From JASLEW01 sp035544895 (GTDB taxonomy: Bacteria > Acidobacteriota > Thermoanaerobaculia > Multivoradales > UBA5704): 64,000 bases of DNA. The stretch's first letter is position 1. Every line of letters begins with the position of its first letter. The notes under the pieces are model-generated. The model saw only the letters and a list, made by a program, of their open reading frames with translations, did not search any database and had not been told where the DNA came from. Made by a program: the position numbers and the translations under genes. Shown one piece after another: positions 17,139 to 26,900 of this stretch. The stretch spans positions 62,001 through 126,000 of the forward strand of contig DASZZM010000049.1 of the NCBI GenBank assembly GCA_035544895.1, written 5' to 3'.

Positions 17139-17168
17139 TGCTACTTCAGCATTACAGGCTGTGTCAAG
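17139..17168 (-). promoter_or_regulatory. Sigma-70-like promoter for the secreted paralogue pair
   Basis: On the minus strand TTGACA (17163-17168) is followed by an 18-base spacer and TAGCAT (17139-17144). The local sequence is markedly AT-richer than its surroundings. A small hairpin, AATGCT/AGCATT (17138-17154), and a second TAGCAT downstream may be operator sites. Confidence 0.5.
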
Positions 17169-17199
17169 TGCCAGGCGGCGTGCACGGGGGGAGGAAGGA

Positions 17200-18699
17200 T
17201 CAGGGCCGGGCAGCCGGCTTGAGCACCACGGCGACCGGGATCGAGCGGGCGCCGTTGTTGCCGACGGCGCGCACGGCGAAGAAGCGGTTGTCGGTCGAGA
17301 TTCCAGGCAGCACGGCCTGGCGGGCGGCGGAGGGCACGAAGTCGTAGACCGACCAGCGCGGGTCGGTGGTCTCGCGCCAGAGGACCTCGAAGCCGGCGCG
17401 CTCGCTGTCGTCGACCGCGCGCCAGGCAATCTGCGCGTCGGGGCTTACTTCGCCTGAAAGGGTCGCCTCGGCGGGAGCGGCGGGCGCCAGGGCGAGCTGG
17501 CGCAGCGCCTCGGCGTTGATGCGCGTCACCTCGGCGAGGAACGGGAAGCTCATGAACTTGATCAGGTCGCCGTACTCGCGGCCGTTCTCGACGCGCGGTG
17601 TCTGGTGCTCGTGATCGTAGTTCTCGACCGGCTCGGTGAAGCGCACGGCGGGCAGGCCGGCCTCGACGAACGGGCGATGGTCGCCGCCGCGGCCGAGGCG
17701 GTCGACGCGGAACACCAGGCGCACGGCATCGCGCCCGGCAATCTCCTCGACGGCGCGCGCCAGGTCGCGCGACGGCGAATCGACGCCGTCCGGCCCGCCG
17801 CCCGAGAACAGGCGGACACGGTGCGGCGCGCCCGGGGCGAAGTCGGCGCCGACGATGTCGTTGTCGAGGAAGCCGCCGACCGTGTAGCCGTTCTCCTTGA
17901 GATAGTCGCGCAGCCGCGCGCCGCCGAGGAGGCCTTGCTCTTCGCCGGAGACGGCGGCGAAGAGGAGGGTCGCGCGATTGCGGCCGCCGCCCGCGGCGCC
18001 GGAGGCTGGCGAGCTCCCGGAGACTCCCGCGAGGATCCGCGCGCACTCGAGGGAAACCGCCACGCCCGAGGCGTCGTCGTCCGCCCCCGGCGCGTCCGCC
18101 ACCGCGTCCATGGCCGAGCTGGCCCGCGAATCGAAGTGGCCGGAGACCAGGAAGACGGTCCTGGCGAGCCGTGGGTCGCTCCCCGGCAGGAAGGCGAGGA
18201 CGTTCTCCAGGTGCACTGGCTTGTCATGGGTGCGCGGGTTGCCGGCCTCGAAGCGGTCCACGACGACCCGCAGCCGGCCGCCCGAGGCGCCGGCGAGCGC
18301 CTGGAAGCGGGCGAGGACGCGGTCGCGCCCGCAGCCGACGCCGCGCCGCGGATCGTCCCACGACGACAGGGAATGTCGTGTGCCGCAAGCGGCAAGCTCC
18401 CAGACGATGCCGCTCAGCGCCTTCTCGTCGACCGCCGTGCGCGCGATGGCGCCTGCCGGACGCGGCGGCGGCAGCGGCTGGCTCGCGTGCTGCGGCCGCG
18501 GCTCCGCGGGGTCGCGCGCGGCTTGCCCAGCGCCGGGTAGGGACCCGGCGCTCTCCGATCGATTCCCAGCGCTCTCCGAACGATTCCCAGCGCTCTCCGA
18601 ACGATTCCCGGCGCGTTCTGACAGACCGCCGCCGGCGGCGGCAACGAACGCCACCGCCAGCAGCCCGGCCAGCGTGGCCGTCGAGGCGGCGGCCCTCAT
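17200..18699 (-). CDS. M28 family zinc peptidase, secreted
   Basis: Exported aminopeptidase-like enzyme of 499 residues. The signal peptide is at residues 3-23. Next come three AGNRSES units encoded by a 21-base tandem repeat, and a Pro-rich linker. The M28 catalytic domain follows, with zinc/catalytic motifs SGHFDSR, GADDDASG, SGEEQGLLG, DNDIVGAD and DHEHQTP, the full dinuclear set. A C-terminal domain of about 95 residues (ATLSGEVSPDAQIAWRAVDD onward) looks fibronectin-III-like. It should cleave N-terminal residues from peptides outside the cytoplasm. Its ATG overlaps the TPR-protein stop by four bases, so the two are co-translated. Confidence 0.9.
   Translation of the reverse strand: MRAAASTATLAGLLAVAFVAAAGGGLSERAGNRSESAGNRSESAGNRSESAGSLPGAGQAARDPAEPRPQHASQPLPPPRPAGAIARTAVDEKALSGIVWELAACGTRHSLSSWDDPRRGVGCGRDRVLARFQALAGASGGRLRVVVDRFEAGNPRTHDKPVHLENVLAFLPGSDPRLARTVFLVSGHFDSRASSAMDAVADAPGADDDASGVAVSLECARILAGVSGSSPASGAAGGGRNRATLLFAAVSGEEQGLLGGARLRDYLKENGYTVGGFLDNDIVGADFAPGAPHRVRLFSGGGPDGVDSPSRDLARAVEEIAGRDAVRLVFRVDRLGRGGDHRPFVEAGLPAVRFTEPVENYDHEHQTPRVENGREYGDLIKFMSFPFLAEVTRINAEALRQLALAPAAPAEATLSGEVSPDAQIAWRAVDDSERAGFEVLWRETTDPRWSVYDFVPSAARQAVLPGISTDNRFFAVRAVGNNGARSIPVAVVLKPAARP
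18548..18610. repeat. 21-bp tandem repeat inside the M28 gene
   Basis: Three 21-base units, with a degenerate fourth at 18611, encode repeated AGNRSES just after the signal peptide. Unit 1 differs from unit 2 by one base. As a multiple of three, unit gain or loss keeps frame and would change only linker length. Confidence 0.8.
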
Positions 18700-20231
18700 G
18701 GCTTGCTGCCGCCGGGCATGGCGCGGTGATCGCCGCCAGCGCCGCCAGCGCCGGCAGGGCCGTCCGCGGCCGCGGTCAACGCGAGGAACGCGGGGTCGCG
18801 GTGCAGCGCGGCGAAGACCCGGTCGTCGCGCGCTTCCTGCATCTCCTTGGCGCGCACCGCGGCAAAGCGCTCGTAGCCGTAGAAGTGCCGGCGGAGCAGC
18901 TCGAGCGCTCTGTCGCGGTTGCCCGAAAGGCTGTAGATCGCGGCCAGGTTGTACGAGGCTGCCAGCAGGTCCTCGTTGGCCCGCGCGATGCGCAGCGCCT
19001 CTTCGCGGCGGCCGTCCTCCGCCGCGAAGGCGGCGGCGAAGACCTGGTTGTAGGCATCGCCGGGTTCGAGGGCCAGGGCCTGCTCGACGTAACCCCGCGC
19101 CTTGTCGATCTTGCCCTCGGAGTTCCAGTAGACCGCGAGGTTGCGGTAGGTCAGCGGTAGGGGATAGGCGCCGAGCGACTCCTCGAACAGCGCCAGCCCG
19201 CGGGCGAAGTCGCCGCCGTGGATGGTCATCTTGCCGAGCCCGTGCAAGGCCACGGCGCGCGAGATCGCGTCGGCCGGCATGGCAAGGATCTGCGTGAAGC
19301 TGGCGCGGGCGGCGGTCCAGTCGCCGCGGTGATGGCGCTCGAGCTCTCCCAGGTAGCGCAGCGGCACCGGGTCGCCCGGGTCGAGCCGCCGCGCCTGCCC
19401 GTAGAGATCACCCGCCCGCTCGTATCGTCCGGCGTTCTCCGCGGCCAGCCCCTCGTCCATCAGCCGCACCATGCGGCCGTTGGTGGGCTCGCCGAGCGAG
19501 GGGGAGGGGGCGGCGGGAAGCGAAGCCTGGTTGTCCGGCACCGGCCTGCCAAGCTTCTTCAGCGCCTTGGCCGCCTTCTTGCCGCTGTCGGGAAAGAGGC
19601 AGCGCTCGGCCCAGACTCCGGTGTAGAGGGCCGCGGCGCCGTTGGCATCGCCTTGCTTTTCCTTGGCCCTGGCGGCCTCGAGCAGGCGGTCGAGTGCGGC
19701 TTCGCGGCTCTTCAGCTCGGCGCCGACCAGCTTTTCGACCTGCGCGGCGCTGACGCGCCGCTCGCGCGGCCTGGCCGGATCGTCGGCCAGCCTGGCGAGC
19801 TCCTTGCCCTCCACCGTCGCCACCACCACCGCGGCCCCCGGCCCGGCAGCCGCAAACTGGCTGCGCAGCGGCTGGTTGTCGCTTGTCACCAGGTCCATTG
19901 CGACGCACCGCGCGGCGAAAAGCGTGAGGATACGGGACGTCTGCAGGTCGGAAGCCCTCGCCTCGCCGGGCGAAGTCGGGAACCAGTAGACGACGAGCCC
20001 CTCCTTCCGCCCCGCGCCTGCCCCGTCGCTGCCGCCCCCAGGCGTCCCGGCCGAGCGCACCACCTTCCAAGGCACCCTGTAAGTCTGCCCGCCCGGCCCC
20101 GTCAGCTGAGTCTGGCCCCCGAGCCCGCCCACCCCGCCCCCGCCCCCCCCTCCGCACGTCGCCGCGAGCGGCGCCACATCGAGCGCCACCACCAAGGCAA
20201 GCGCCAGGATCAGCAAGCGTCGGTCTGCCAT
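18696..20231 (-). CDS. TPR-repeat protein with thioredoxin-like N-terminal region, exported
   Basis: Protein of 511 residues. A signal peptide (LILALALVVALDVAPLAA) precedes a Gly-rich stretch. Next comes a region (GLVVYWFPTSPGEARASDLQ, then FAARCVAMDLV) that resembles the thioredoxin-like fold of proteins monitoring periplasmic conditions but lacks a CxxC. The C-terminal half (about residues 265-490) is tetratricopeptide-like: EGLAAENAGRYERAGDLYGQ, RAVALHGLGKMTIHGGDFARG, YNLAAIYSLSGNRDRALELL. TPRs mediate protein contacts, so it is probably a periplasmic scaffold. It is first in a two-gene operon with the M28 peptidase, with a TATACT -10 and a GAGGGGAG site upstream. Confidence 0.8.
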   Translation of the reverse strand: MADRRLLILALALVVALDVAPLAATCGGGGGGGVGGLGGQTQLTGPGGQTYRVPWKVVRSAGTPGGGSDGAGAGRKEGLVVYWFPTSPGEARASDLQTSRILTLFAARCVAMDLVTSDNQPLRSQFAAAGPGAAVVVATVEGKELARLADDPARPRERRVSAAQVEKLVGAELKSREAALDRLLEAARAKEKQGDANGAAALYTGVWAERCLFPDSGKKAAKALKKLGRPVPDNQASLPAAPSPSLGEPTNGRMVRLMDEGLAAENAGRYERAGDLYGQARRLDPGDPVPLRYLGELERHHRGDWTAARASFTQILAMPADAISRAVALHGLGKMTIHGGDFARGLALFEESLGAYPLPLTYRNLAVYWNSEGKIDKARGYVEQALALEPGDAYNQVFAAAFAAEDGRREEALRIARANEDLLAASYNLAAIYSLSGNRDRALELLRRHFYGYERFAAVRAKEMQEARDDRVFAALHRDPAFLALTAAADGPAGAGGAGGDHRAMPGGSKP

Positions 20232-20272
20232 CAGAATCTCCCCTCAACGTAAGCCGTGAACCTTGGTCGAGC

Positions 20273-20278
20273 AGTATA
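20273..20278 (-). promoter_or_regulatory. -10 element (TATACT) upstream of the TPR/M28 operon
   Basis: TATACT on the minus strand lies 41 bases before the ATG at 20231, with GAGGGGAG close to the start codon. No good -35 is visible at 17 bases. Confidence 0.4.
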
Positions 20279-20442
20279 CAGCCGCCTGGCGGAACCGCCG
20301 GGACCCAGCCAGGGGCCCTCGGCAGCCCCTCCATGCGTCCCCGCCGCTTGTTCCCGGGTTCACCCCGGAGCACAGAAGAGGCACCCAGTGCCCCTTCCTA
20401 AGCAGGACGTCCCCTAACCGCAACCTACCCGCTCCCGATTCG

Positions 20443-20448
20443 TATACT
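20443..20448 (+). promoter_or_regulatory. -10 element (TATACT) upstream of the VPS10-like gene
   Basis: TATACT lies 36 bases before the ATG at 20485, and TGGAGGA (20473-20479) provides the ribosome site. No convincing -35. The remaining intergenic sequence from 20279 to 20442 shows nothing I recognise. Confidence 0.45.
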
Positions 20449-20484
20449 CCCGGCGCAGGACCCCTGACCCCCTGGAGGACTCGA

Positions 20485-23400
20485 ATGCTCGGCAACCTCA
20501 AGCGTGCCGCCGCCGCTCCCGCGCTTCTCGCTCTCTTCGCCGCTCCGCTCGCCGGGCAGACCCCTCCCTTCGATCCCGACCGGCTCGCCGGGCTGCGCGC
20601 CCGCTCCATCGGACCGGCCGGCATGAGCGGCCGGGTCACCGTCATCGCGGGGGTGGAATCCGACCCGCAGACCCTCTACGTCGGCGCCGCCTCCGGCGGG
20701 GTCTGGAAGTCGGTCAACGGCGGCCTCACCTGGGAGCCGCTGTTCGACGACCAGCCGGTCGCCTCCATCGGCGCCATCGCCGTGTACCAGAAGAGTCCGG
20801 ACGTCGTCTGGGTGGGGACCGGCGAGGGCAACGTGCGCAACAGCGCCTCGGTCGGCAACGGCGTCTACCGCTCGCTCGACGGCGGCAAGACCTGGAGCCA
20901 CCTCGGCCTCGAGACCAGCGAGCGCATCGCCCGCATCGTCCTGCATCCGGCCGATCCCGACGTCGCCTGGGTGGCGGCGCTGGGCCGCGAATGGGGCGAA
21001 AACCCCGAGCGCGGCGTGTTCAAGACCGAAGACGGCGGCAAGAGCTGGAAGAAAGTGCTCTACGTCGACGAGAAGACCGGCGCGGCCGACCTGGTGATCG
21101 ACCCGGCCAACCCGCAGAAGCTGCTGGCGGCGATGTGGCAGTTCCGCCGCTGGCCGTGGCTGTTCAAGTCGGGCGGCCCGGGCTCCGGGCTCTACGCCAC
21201 CTTCGACGGCGGGCGCACCTGGAAGCGGCGGAGCGAAGACGACGGACTGCCCAAGGGAGAGCTCGGACGCATCAACCTCGCCATCTCGCGCTCGAACCCG
21301 GAAGTCGTCTACGCCTCGGTCGAGGCCAGAGAGAGCGCGCTGCTGCGCTCGGGCGACGGCGGCCTCACCTGGAAGAGCGTCAACACCGGCGCCAACATCG
21401 CCCCGCGCCCGTTCTACTTCGCCGAGCTCAAGGTCGACCCGCAATGGCCCAACCGCGTCTACAGCCTGGGGTTCAACGTCAAGCTGTCGGAGGACTCCGG
21501 CAAGACCTTCGCCAACCTCCCTTCCGACGCCCTCATCCACGGCGACTACCACACCATGTGGATCGACCCCGGCGACCCGCGGCACCTCTGGGTCGGCGAC
21601 GATGGCGGGATCGCCGTCTCGCGCGACCGCGGCCGCACCCTTGCGTTCGTCGCCAACCTTCCGCTCGCTCAGTACTACCACCTGGCGCTCGACATGGAGA
21701 CGCCCTACAACGTCTACGGCGGCCTCCAGGACAACGGCTCATGGCGCGGCCCGAGCTCGGTATGGGAGGCGGGGGGCATCCATACCTGGTCGTGGGTGGT
21801 GGTCGGCGGCGCCGACGGATTCGCCACCCTGCCCGACCCGCAGGACGCCTCGGCCGGCTACTCGATGGGACAGGGCGGCTATCTCACCCGCTGGGATCTG
21901 CGCACCGGCGAGATCAAGGACATCCGTCCCGCCGCCCCGGACGGGGTGAAGCTCCGATTCAACTGGAACTCCGGCCTGGCCCTCGATCCCTTCGCCCCGG
22001 GAACCGTTTACTACGGCAGCCAGTTCCTGCATCAGTCGACCGATCGCGGCCACACCTGGACGATCATCAGCCCAGACCTGACGAGCAACAACCCAGCGTG
22101 GCAGAAGCAGAGCGAGAGCGGCGGCCTCACGCCCGACGTCTCCGGCGCCGAGAATCACACCACCATCGTGGCCATCGCGCCGTCGCCGGTGGCGCGCGGG
22201 GTGATCTGGGTTGGCACTGACGACGGCCGCGTCCAGGTGACGCGCGACGGCGGCAGGAGCTGGACGAGCGTCGAGGGCAACGTCCGCGGCGTCCCGGCGC
22301 ACACCTGGGTGCCCGAGATCCGCGCCTCGCGCTTCGACGCCGGCACCGCCTTCGTCGTCTTCGACGACCACCGGCGCTCGAACTGGACGCCCTACGTGGT
22401 GCGCACGGACGACTTCGGAAAGACCTGGAAGAGCCTGGCGACCAAGGAGCTCCGCGGCTACGCCCTCGCCGTCGAGCAGGACCCGGCCGACAAGGACCTG
22501 CTCTTCCTGGGCACCGAGCTCGGCCTGTGGATCTCGCAGGACGGCGGCGCTCACTGGTTGCGCTACAAGTACGGCCTCCCCACCGCGCCGGTCGCGGGAC
22601 TCGCCGTCCACCCGCGCGACCGCGACCTGGTGATCGCGACCCACGGGCGGGCCCTGTACGTGCTCGACGACATCCGGCCGCTCTCGGGCCTGACGGCCGG
22701 CGCCCTGAGCGAGCCGCTTCACATCTTTCCCATCGCCGGCGCGCAGCAGCATTGGGTCAGGCCCAGCCCCGGCGGTTTCGGCCTGGGGGCAGGCGAGTTC
22801 CGCGGTGAGAACCGGCCCTATGGCGCGCTCATCGCCTTCTCCGTCAATGGCCCCGCCATCCCTCTCCCCGATCCGGAGAAGGAACGAGAAAGGAAAGAGC
22901 GCGAGCGCCGGGCGGCCGAGCAAGCCGCGGCGGAGAAGGCCAGCGTCGCCCCCGAGGCGGCAAGCCCCGAGAGCGCGGCGGCGGCGCGCGCCCGGCGCGG
23001 CGAGGCGCAACCCCCGATGCCGTCACCTGGCTCGGCAGCGCCCGGAGTCAAGGAGGCCCAGGCGACGACCGCAGAGCCCGAAGAAAAACGCAAAGAGGCC
23101 GCCAAGGAGAAAGAGAAGAAGGAAGGGCCCAAGGCCGAGATCCAGGTGGCCGACGCCGCCGGCAAGGTGCTCCGCCACTTCAAGGCGGCGGTCAAGCTGG
23201 GGATCAACCGTGCCGCCTGGGGCCTCGAGCGCGACGACTTCCGGGAGCCGCCGCCCGGCCCCGACCAGACCCCGCAGGAAGACCCGACGGGCCCTGAAGT
23301 GCCGCCCGGCACCTACACCGTCACGGTCAAGTTCCGCGACCACGAGGCCAAGACGACGGTCAACGTCCTGCCCGATCCGCGCTCGCCCAACTCCGCGGCC

Positions 23401-23907
23401 GACTGGCAGCGGCGCTGGGAGGCGATCTCGCGGGCCGGCGCCCTTCAGGAGGCGGCCGTCGAGGCGATCGAGCGTATCGCGCGCATCCGCGCCGACGCCG
23501 ACTCCGCCGCCGCCAAGGCCAAGCAGGCGCTCGAACGGGAGAAGCAGAAGAAGGGCGAGCGCGGCGAGGCGACCTCACCGCTCGCCGACGCCGCCGACAA
23601 GCTGAAGAAGGGTCTCGAAACCCTCGAGAAGCGCCTGTGGTCTCGCCCCGACGCCAAGGGTCTCCCGGCGCCGGATGACGTGCTGTCGCAGATCAACTAC
23701 GTGTCCGGGGCGATCACCTCGCAATGGGAGCCGCCCACCCCCACGCAGCTCAACTACCTGCGCCAGGCCGGCGAGAAGCTCGACGCTTTCCTCGCCGACT
23801 TCAACCGCTTCTACGCGACCGACGTCGCCGCCTTCCGCAAGCAAGTCCTCGACGCCAAGATCGGTCTACTTGCCGAAGAGCCGCCGATCGAGATCGCCAA
23901 GCCGTAG
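20485..23907 (+). CDS. VPS10/sortilin-like beta-propeller protein, exported
   Basis: Protein of 1140 residues with a signal peptide (ALLALFAAPLAGQ). Residues 30-760 form repeated Asp-box/BNR propeller blades (ASGGVWKSVNGGLTWEPL, DGGKTWSHLGLE, DGGRTWKRRS, DRGHTWTIIS, DGGRSWTSVEG, DFGKTWKSLA) of the sortilin/glycosyl-hydrolase-74-like superfamily. A highly charged Lys/Glu/Ala-rich insertion (about residues 796-882) separates this from a beta domain (AWGLERDDFREPPPGPDQ) and a helical C-terminal region. Such proteins are abundant in Acidobacteriota and similar lineages and are annotated as glycosyl hydrolases, but the catalytic acids cannot be recognised here, so peptide or polymer binding is at least as likely. 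It is monocistronic. Confidence 0.85.
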   Translation: MLGNLKRAAAAPALLALFAAPLAGQTPPFDPDRLAGLRARSIGPAGMSGRVTVIAGVESDPQTLYVGAASGGVWKSVNGGLTWEPLFDDQPVASIGAIAVYQKSPDVVWVGTGEGNVRNSASVGNGVYRSLDGGKTWSHLGLETSERIARIVLHPADPDVAWVAALGREWGENPERGVFKTEDGGKSWKKVLYVDEKTGAADLVIDPANPQKLLAAMWQFRRWPWLFKSGGPGSGLYATFDGGRTWKRRSEDDGLPKGELGRINLAISRSNPEVVYASVEARESALLRSGDGGLTWKSVNTGANIAPRPFYFAELKVDPQWPNRVYSLGFNVKLSEDSGKTFANLPSDALIHGDYHTMWIDPGDPRHLWVGDDGGIAVSRDRGRTLAFVANLPLAQYYHLALDMETPYNVYGGLQDNGSWRGPSSVWEAGGIHTWSWVVVGGADGFATLPDPQDASAGYSMGQGGYLTRWDLRTGEIKDIRPAAPDGVKLRFNWNSGLALDPFAPGTVYYGSQFLHQSTDRGHTWTIISPDLTSNNPAWQKQSESGGLTPDVSGAENHTTIVAIAPSPVARGVIWVGTDDGRVQVTRDGGRSWTSVEGNVRGVPAHTWVPEIRASRFDAGTAFVVFDDHRRSNWTPYVVRTDDFGKTWKSLATKELRGYALAVEQDPADKDLLFLGTELGLWISQDGGAHWLRYKYGLPTAPVAGLAVHPRDRDLVIATHGRALYVLDDIRPLSGLTAGALSEPLHIFPIAGAQQHWVRPSPGGFGLGAGEFRGENRPYGALIAFSVNGPAIPLPDPEKERERKERERRAAEQAAAEKASVAPEAASPESAAAARARRGEAQPPMPSPGSAAPGVKEAQATTAEPEEKRKEAAKEKEKKEGPKAEIQVADAAGKVLRHFKAAVKLGINRAAWGLERDDFREPPPGPDQTPQEDPTGPEVPPGTYTVTVKFRDHEAKTTVNVLPDPRSPNSAADWQRRWEAISRAGALQEAAVEAIERIARIRADADSAAAKAKQALEREKQKKGERGEATSPLADAADKLKKGLETLEKRLWSRPDAKGLPAPDDVLSQINYVSGAITSQWEPPTPTQLNYLRQAGEKLDAFLADFNRFYATDVAAFRKQVLDAKIGLLAEEPPIEIAKP

Positions 23908-23917
23908 AGGAGATCTG

Positions 23918-26900
23918 TTACTCGAAATAGCCGGAGACATCCAGGACCAGGTGGACGCTTCCGCTCGAGCCATTGATGAACCCGAGAGAGCCGGTCCCGT
24001 CAGTGGCCAGGGAAACGATGCCATTGGTGGCGCGTGTCTGGCCTGACGAGAAGCTGATCATGCTGGCCCCGAAGAAGAACGCGTTGCCGGGAAAAAGGCT
24101 CGCATCTCCGCCGGCCGCCGGCGATACCACCGTGAAATTGACCGCGAGCGCCCGCGCCGAAGGCGGGATGCCGCACGTTTCGGTCACGGTGAAGATCCGC
24201 TGGGAGAAGGGCGCGAGAGGCGGCCCGCCCAGCGGCCCCGCGGGTCTCCGCGTGTCGATCACGCGGCATGGCGTCAGGGTGAAGAAATCGAGGCCAACAT
24301 CAGGCGGCGAGTAGAAGAAGCTCCGCGCGAGGGTTGCGCCGAGGCCGTCCGGGTTGGTCACGGCCACATCGACCGCCCCGGTAGCATGGGGGCCCGTGGT
24401 GGCCGTGAGTGTCGTGGCGTCTCCGACCTGGAGGTCCGCGACGGCGACTCCGCCGAGTTTGACCGTCGCGCCGGACGCGAAGCCGGCCCCGGTGATCGTC
24501 ACGGGAGTCCCCCCCGCTGTCGGGCCGCTCGCGGGGCTGATGGAACGGATCACGGGAGGGAGGATCTCGACCTGGGTAGTGGCGTCTGGAGCGGCCGGAG
24601 GGTCTCCCAGGTTGTTGGTCCAGTCACGGGCGACGCTATAGAAGGAGTAGGTGGTACCGCTCAGCCCGTGGAAAGTCGCCGAAGTGCTGGTGGTGTTGGC
24701 GAGCCAGGGGCTGTAGGGTCCGCCGCTGGCGGAGACGAAGATGGTGTAATCCTGAATGCCGGAGCCTACATCCGAGCCCGACCACTGGACCTGGAAGTCC
24801 AGTGCCGTCTGGCGCGGGGCGAGCGCGGACACCTGGCTGGAGGGTTTCGAATTGTCGATGGTGTTGCGCCACTCCGGGGTGTCGATAGGTGGGTTGGAAT
24901 CGAACGTCACGGTCGCATGGTTGCGGATCTCCGTGCCGGTCGGGAGGCCTCCCCTGGACATCACGGTGAAAAGGACGCTGCCCTCGCCTTCCGGCGGATG
25001 GACGTTGGGGGGCAGGAAGCCGGCGAGAGGATCCACCGGCGGCTGGCCGGTCGCGGGATCGATCGAAGTGAATCTCCAGCTGAGGAGGCCGGTCGTGGCG
25101 TCCAGGTTCGCCTCGATTGCGACGATGAGGCTGCGCGCGGGCCGCAGGTCGAGCGAGGCCGAGAAGGCCTGCGCTCCGGGCGGAGGTGAGATCCTCCTAC
25201 CGGCTAGAGTGATCGGTCCCAGCCGCAAGGTGCGCAGGTCCAAGGTGGCGGAATCGAGCCTGACCTCGATCACCACCTGCTGGGCCGGTGCCGAAGCGGT
25301 AGCGACGTTCTCGAAGATTGCCTCGTAGGGCAGGGGCACAGCACCGGGAACATAGCGCGAGCTCCCCACTCCCGGGGCGCCCACGAAGTCGTTGGGGTCG
25401 TGGGAGCCGACGCCGCGGACGTGCAGAAGCGATCGCCAAACGCGAACCACTCCAGCCCCGACGACGGGTGCGCATTTGTCCAACAGCACGCCTACGTACC
25501 ATCCCACAATTGCCGCTTGGGCCACAAGCGCAACTTCCTCGGCAATTTTCACGGCGGCGACTTTCAGAATCTCCTTCCCCGCACATGCAAGTGTTTCTTT
25601 GGCCGCTGCCACGATGGCCGCCGTGACGGCCGGTACCAGAGCCAGAAGGGAGCGCCCCTCCACCAGGCCGGTGACCAGCGCCGAGAGTCTCTCCGCCGCA
25701 GCGACGGCGAGTGCTTTCGCGCACTCATCCTCCGGGCTCAATCCCAAGCCGGCGAGAACCAAGTGGATGAAGGCGAGTAGGCATTCATCGTTGGCCGATG
25801 AGGAGTGGCTGCCGCCAACGGCAGGCGCCGACTCGGAGGAACCACGACCCACGGCAGCGGATAAGTCGAATTCCTCTGGGGCAGGAACCCGGATGGAAAA
25901 ATGCAGCGACGAAATGGTGCCCGGAGGTATGGTCGACACCAGCAGCGGAATTGCGAACCCCTGCGGCGTGTCGATACTGATCGGGATCTTGCTCCAATCG
26001 ATGCCGTCCGTCCCCGGGATGGGCGGCGGCGAGACGTCGGCGCCGAGCTGATAGCTGGCGTCGCGTGGAATGCCGCCGATCGACATCGGCACCCAGCGAG
26101 CGTCGACGTTGCCGCGGTTGCCGTAGAGGACCTGAAATTCCGTCGGCCTGCCGGCGCGGATGGCGCCGCGGCCGACGATCTGCACCCAGGGCTGTGCGCC
26201 ACGCCCCGGTTCGATCGTGAAACCCTGGCGGAAGGTGAGCACCGACCCGTCGGGGTTCGCTACCACGAGATCCCAGTCTCCTCGCGGCTGCCCCGTGAGG
26301 TCGAAGGTGGTCGAGAGGGTCAGGCTGTCGGCGATCTGAACAGCGGTTCCCGGGATGTCTGGACTTCCCGCGCGTACGAGCTTCACGGCTGTGCCGGCTG
26401 CGAAGCCGTGGCCGGTAATCCGGACGGTGACCGGGCCGGTGTCCCCGCCTGTCGCGGGGGTGATGGAGATTGCGGCAGTCGAGGCAGCCCTGCACTTCCC
26501 GGCGGATCCGGCGGCAAAGACTGCCTTCATCTCCGCCTGGGTGAGCGCCCGGTCGTACACCGTGACCTCGTCGAGGCGGCCGTGCACGAAGCCAAGGCTC
26601 TCGGCCTGGCCGATGGTGAGGGGGGCGGCGGGGTCGGGAATGGTATCTCGGTTGACCGCCGAGCCGGCCGGCGCGCCGTCGATATACATGGTGTAGAGAG
26701 CGCCGTTGCGCGTCACCCCGAGGTGATACCAGCGGCCGACCTGCGGCGAGAAGGGAACCAGAGGGAAGAACTTGGACCCAAGAGCAGGGCCGTTGATGTG
26801 GAAGTTGAGGTAGCCGCCGCCAATTGCGAAGAACCACTTCGCGAAGCCTCCCGGGCCCCCGTCGTTGCCGATGAAGATGGCGCCGGGGTGATGGAGGTCG

